Below the pieces are notes generated by a model. It saw only the letters and a program-made list of their open reading frames with translations, made no database searches and was not told the DNA's origin. Positions 5,642-7,725 of a stretch of DNA of 7,725 nucleotides are shown here, piece after piece. This stretch comes from an uncultured Bacilli bacterium. GTDB taxonomy: Bacteria > Bacillota_I > Bacilli_A > RF39 > UBA660. Location of the stretch: NCBI GenBank assembly GCA_944364705.1, contig CALVWH010000025.1:1-7725 (forward strand). Reading direction: 5' to 3'. The translations under genes and the position numbers were made by a program. Numbering within the stretch: the stretch's first letter is position 1; the number at the start of each line of letters is the position of its first letter.

Positions 5642-7183
5642 TTCTTTTAATTTTTTTTCTTTATCGATTCTTTGAAATAATGGTTCTGGTTTATTTAAAA
5701 CAATTCCAAGATCTAAACCATTAAATCCTTGAATGGAATCTAAATATCGATTTTCGGTATTTAATTGTTTAAAGATTTTATCTGCAGTTTCTGGTAAAAA
5801 TGGAGATAATAAGATAGTAGTAGAACGAATCGCTTCTAATAAATTATATAAAACGGTTGCTAATCGTTCCATCTTTTCTTCTTTTGCTAAAACCCAAGGC
5901 ATTGTTTCATCAATATATTTGTTACATTTTCGGTAAACTTCAAAAACTTCGGTAAGGGCATCAGCAATTTTCCATTCGTTCATTTTTTCATCGACTTTTT
6001 CTGGTAAATTGCGAACAGAAGTAATTAAATCCTTATCGATATCTTCAAATGCGGTTGGTTTGATAACTTTTCCTTCAAAATATTTATGAGACATTGATAT
6101 CGTTCGGTTAACTAAATTTCCTAAAACGTTCGCCAAATCAGAATTTGTTCGTTCGATTAATAATTCATATGTGATGGTTCCATCATTTGCATAAGGAATT
6201 TCATGTAGAAGATAATAACGAACGGCATCGGTTCCAAATTGTTCTACTAATTTATCGGCATATAAAACATTCCCTTTGCTTTTGCTCATTTTATCGTCTC
6301 CACTTAAAACCCAAGGATGTCCAAAGATTTGTTTTGGTAGTGGTAAGTCAAGAGCCATTAAAATGATTGGCCAATAAATGGTATGAAATCTTAAAATGTC
6401 TTTTCCAATTAAATGAAGGTCTGCAGGCCAATATTTCTTAAATTCTTCGCCTTGTTTATCTGTATCATATCCTAAGAAAGTAATATAATTGGTCAAAGCA
6501 TCTAGCCATACATAGATTACGTGTTTATCATCGAAAGAAACAGGGATTCCCCATTTAAAAGAAGTTCTAGATACACATAAATCTTGTAGCCCAGGTTTTA
6601 AGAAATTGTTTATGATTTCATTTTTTCTACTCTCTGGTACAATAAAATCTGGATGAGTTTCTATATATTCCATTAAACGTCCAGCATATTTTTGTAAATT
6701 CATAAAATAAGCTTCTTCTTTTGTTTCTTTTAATGGTCTTCCACAATCTGGACAAATACCATCTGGTGCCTGAGAACTAGTGAAAAAAGATTCACAAGGA
6801 GTACAATAAAGTCCTTCATAAAATCCTTTATAGATATCACCTTGTTTATATAGTTTTTCAAAAATTTTAGCAACCACTTCTTCGTGATAAGGATTAGTTG
6901 TTCTTACAAATTTATCATAACTTGTATTTAAACAATCCCAAATTCTTCTTACTTCTAAAGCAAGTTCATCCACAAATTCTTGTGGGCTTTTTCCAGCATT
7001 CTTTGCTTTTTCTTCAATTTTTTGTCCGTGTTCATCGGTTCCTGTTTGAAAATAAACGTCATATCCTTTTAATCTTTTATAACGAGCAATCGCATCGGCT
7101 AAAACGATTTCATAAGTGTTTCCAATATGTGGTTTTGCAGAGGTATAGGCAATTGCTGTTGATATATAAAACTTTTCTTTCAT
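5624..7183 (-). CDS. metG: Methionyl-tRNA synthetase, short form without C-terminal tRNA-binding domain
   Basis: 519 residues; charges tRNA-Met with methionine using ATP, in the cytoplasm. The class I catalytic domain carries PHIGN (18-22, the HIGH signature) and DKMSKSKGN (297-305, the KMSKS loop). A zinc knuckle of four Cys sits in the connective peptide (CTPC 127-130 and CPDC 144-147). The helical anticodon-binding domain runs from about 360 to 500 and includes DETMPWVL with Trp430. The protein ends at about 519, whereas Bacillus-type enzymes of about 660 residues add an EMAP/Trbp111-like dimerising tRNA-binding domain; the terminator follows at once, so the short form looks genuine. The ATG at 7183 overlaps the dUTPase stop (ATGA), with AAAGGAG 8 bases upstream. 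Expression is probably set by the T-box leader in front of the upstream gene. Confidence 0.97.
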   Translation of the reverse strand: MKEKFYISTAIAYTSAKPHIGNTYEIVLADAIARYKRLKGYDVYFQTGTDEHGQKIEEKAKNAGKSPQEFVDELALEVRRIWDCLNTSYDKFVRTTNPYHEEVVAKIFEKLYKQGDIYKGFYEGLYCTPCESFFTSSQAPDGICPDCGRPLKETKEEAYFMNLQKYAGRLMEYIETHPDFIVPESRKNEIINNFLKPGLQDLCVSRTSFKWGIPVSFDDKHVIYVWLDALTNYITFLGYDTDKQGEEFKKYWPADLHLIGKDILRFHTIYWPIILMALDLPLPKQIFGHPWVLSGDDKMSKSKGNVLYADKLVEQFGTDAVRYYLLHEIPYANDGTITYELLIERTNSDLANVLGNLVNRTISMSHKYFEGKVIKPTAFEDIDKDLITSVRNLPEKVDEKMNEWKIADALTEVFEVYRKCNKYIDETMPWVLAKEEKMERLATVLYNLLEAIRSTTILLSPFLPETADKIFKQLNTENRYLDSIQGFNGLDLGIVLNKPEPLFQRIDKEKKLKEISDQN

Positions 7184-7662
7184 TTTTCATTCTCCTTTTC
7201 TTCTAAATAAGACCAGCTTGTTCTTTCTTTTTCTGGATGATCTTCTTCGGTCAAATATTTCATAAAAATCCCTTGAAAAACTTTATCTCCTTTTTTTCCA
7301 TAGAAAATTTGATCTCCTTGATTTTCTAAAGAAACAAAGATATGTCCTTCGTTTTTTGGATTGTTATAATAATCCGCATCAATAATTCCAATCGTGTTAG
7401 AAAAGCACATTCGATACTGAAATCCTATGCTACTACGAATGGTCAGCATTAAAAATTCATCGGGTTGCATTCGGGCTTTAATTCCCGTAGGAATTACTTT
7501 TTTTTCTTTTGGTTTTAAAGTGATTTCTTCTAATAAAAAGAAATCATACCCTGCACTATTTTTAGAACTTCTTTTTGGTAAAAAATCACTTTGATAAAGA
7601 TTTTTATCAGAATTGATATCTTTTGTAAATTGTTCAAAACTTATTTTTTCAAATTTTCTCAT
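7180..7662 (-). CDS. dUTPase-family protein (dUTP diphosphatase-like), lacking motif V
   Basis: 160 residues from ATG 7662. The trimeric dUTPase fold is indicated by motif I AGYDFFLLEE (37-46), motif II IRSSIG (75-80), motif III GIIDADY (92-98) with the catalytic Asp95 and the uracil-stacking Tyr98, and motif IV KGDKVFQGIF (124-133). The glycine-rich motif V, usually RTGGFGSTG at the C-terminus, is absent: the chain reads ERTSWSYLEEKENEK after the Arg. No other frame restores it. The expected reaction is dUTP to dUMP plus PPi, but lid closure must differ or activity may be altered. A GTG at 7668, two codons upstream, overlaps the ribosome binding site AAGGAG (7673-7668) and cannot be the start; ATG 7662 has 5-base spacing. 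It is the first gene after the T-box and overlaps metG by 4 bases. Confidence 0.82.
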   Translation of the reverse strand: MRKFEKISFEQFTKDINSDKNLYQSDFLPKRSSKNSAGYDFFLLEEITLKPKEKKVIPTGIKARMQPDEFLMLTIRSSIGFQYRMCFSNTIGIIDADYYNNPKNEGHIFVSLENQGDQIFYGKKGDKVFQGIFMKYLTEEDHPEKERTSWSYLEEKENEK

Positions 7663-7668
7663 AAACAC

Positions 7669-7698
7669 TCCTTAAAAAAAAATCTATAAATTTAAGGA
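7669..7698 (-). promoter_or_regulatory. Ribosome-binding-site sequestering hairpin competing with the T-box fold
   Basis: TCCTTAAA (7698-7691) is perfectly complementary over 8 bases to TTTAAGGA (7676-7669), with a 14-base loop. The 3' arm contains most of the dUTPase ribosome binding site AAGGAG (7673-7668). The 5' arm is the same strand that closes helix A1 of the T-box, so the two folds exclude each other. The run of nine T (7682-7674) lies in the loop and 3' arm rather than after a hairpin, so no transcription terminator is formed. Confidence 0.7.
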
Positions 7699-7725
7699 CG
7701 AGTTTTCCCGCGGTACCACCTTAAT
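7691..7725 (-). promoter_or_regulatory. T-box riboswitch, antiterminator/antisequestrator domain (3' part only)
   Basis: The minus strand reads AAGGTGGTACCGCGGG, the hallmark T-box sequence. Helix A1 is TTAAGG (7724-7719) with CCTTAA (7697-7692). The bulge holds UGGU, which pairs with the uncharged tRNA 3' end. Helix A2 is GCGGG (7711-7707) with CTCGT (7702-7698) around an AAAA loop. UGGU implies a tRNA with discriminator A, which fits tRNA-Met but also many others. Stem I with the specifier codon lies beyond the right edge, so the amino acid cannot be read; Met is inferred from metG downstream. Confidence 0.95.

Noticed and set aside
7660..7668. GTG at 7668 as the dUTPase start
   Set aside because: The GTG begins on the last base of the AAGGAG ribosome binding site, leaving no spacing; ATG at 7662 is correctly spaced.
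7674..7700. Nine-T run as a transcription terminator of the T-box
   Set aside because: No G-C containing hairpin ends just before the T run; the only strong pairing places the run in the loop and 3' arm, with the ribosome binding site in the stem.
1..7725. Mycoplasma-type code (TGA as Trp), given the AT-rich sequence
   Set aside because: Four genes end at TGA at their expected family lengths, and Trp codons are TGG, for example the last residue of the 3D protein.
1..7725. CRISPR arrays, insertion sequences, tRNA or rRNA genes, phage or defence systems
   Set aside because: No repeat-spacer pattern, transposase, integrase, conserved RNA gene or defence domain is visible; the gene content is housekeeping and cell-wall related.

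Overview
The window is AT-rich DNA from a low-GC Bacillota, most likely a Bacilli lineage of the Erysipelotrichales/RF39/Mollicutes-neighbour type (inferred from codon use, the T-box, GAGGTGAT-type ribosome binding sites and gene order). TGA is used as a stop (ends of the GdpP-like, tatD, metG and dUTPase genes) and Trp is TGG, so this is the standard bacterial code, not the Mycoplasma code. All supported genes lie on the minus strand, so the reading order is right to left. Plus-strand ORFs look like shadows.

Right block (7725 to about 5608): the 3' end of a T-box tRNA-sensing leader, then a dUTPase-family gene whose stop overlaps the start of metG (ATGA), closed by a strong intrinsic terminator. 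The T-box has no visible transcription terminator. Its switching strand can instead pair with the dUTPase ribosome binding site, so it looks like a translational T-box controlling a dut-metG pair.

Middle block (about 5594 to 3733): a 56-residue, two-helix membrane protein with its own promoter and terminator; then tatD (metal-dependent hydrolase) and a secreted G5 plus 3D-domain cell-wall protein. The order metG, tatD, yabE-like matches the Bacillus metS-yabD-yabE neighbourhood, but the usual next genes rnmV and ksgA are absent here.

Left block (3718 to 1): a promoter drives a soluble DHH/DHHA1 phosphodiesterase equivalent to only the catalytic half of GdpP, then rplI, dnaB and the start of an exported LysM/G5 protein that runs off the left edge. 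This is the classical gdpP-rplI-dnaB neighbourhood with the GdpP membrane, PAS and GGDEF parts missing. All gaps are short: the longest stretch without a gene is about 140 bases (5484-5623) and is explained by a terminator, a small tandem repeat and a promoter.

The best candidates for something new are the translational-looking T-box coupling dUTPase to methionyl-tRNA synthetase, the dUTPase without its motif V, and the minimal GdpP.
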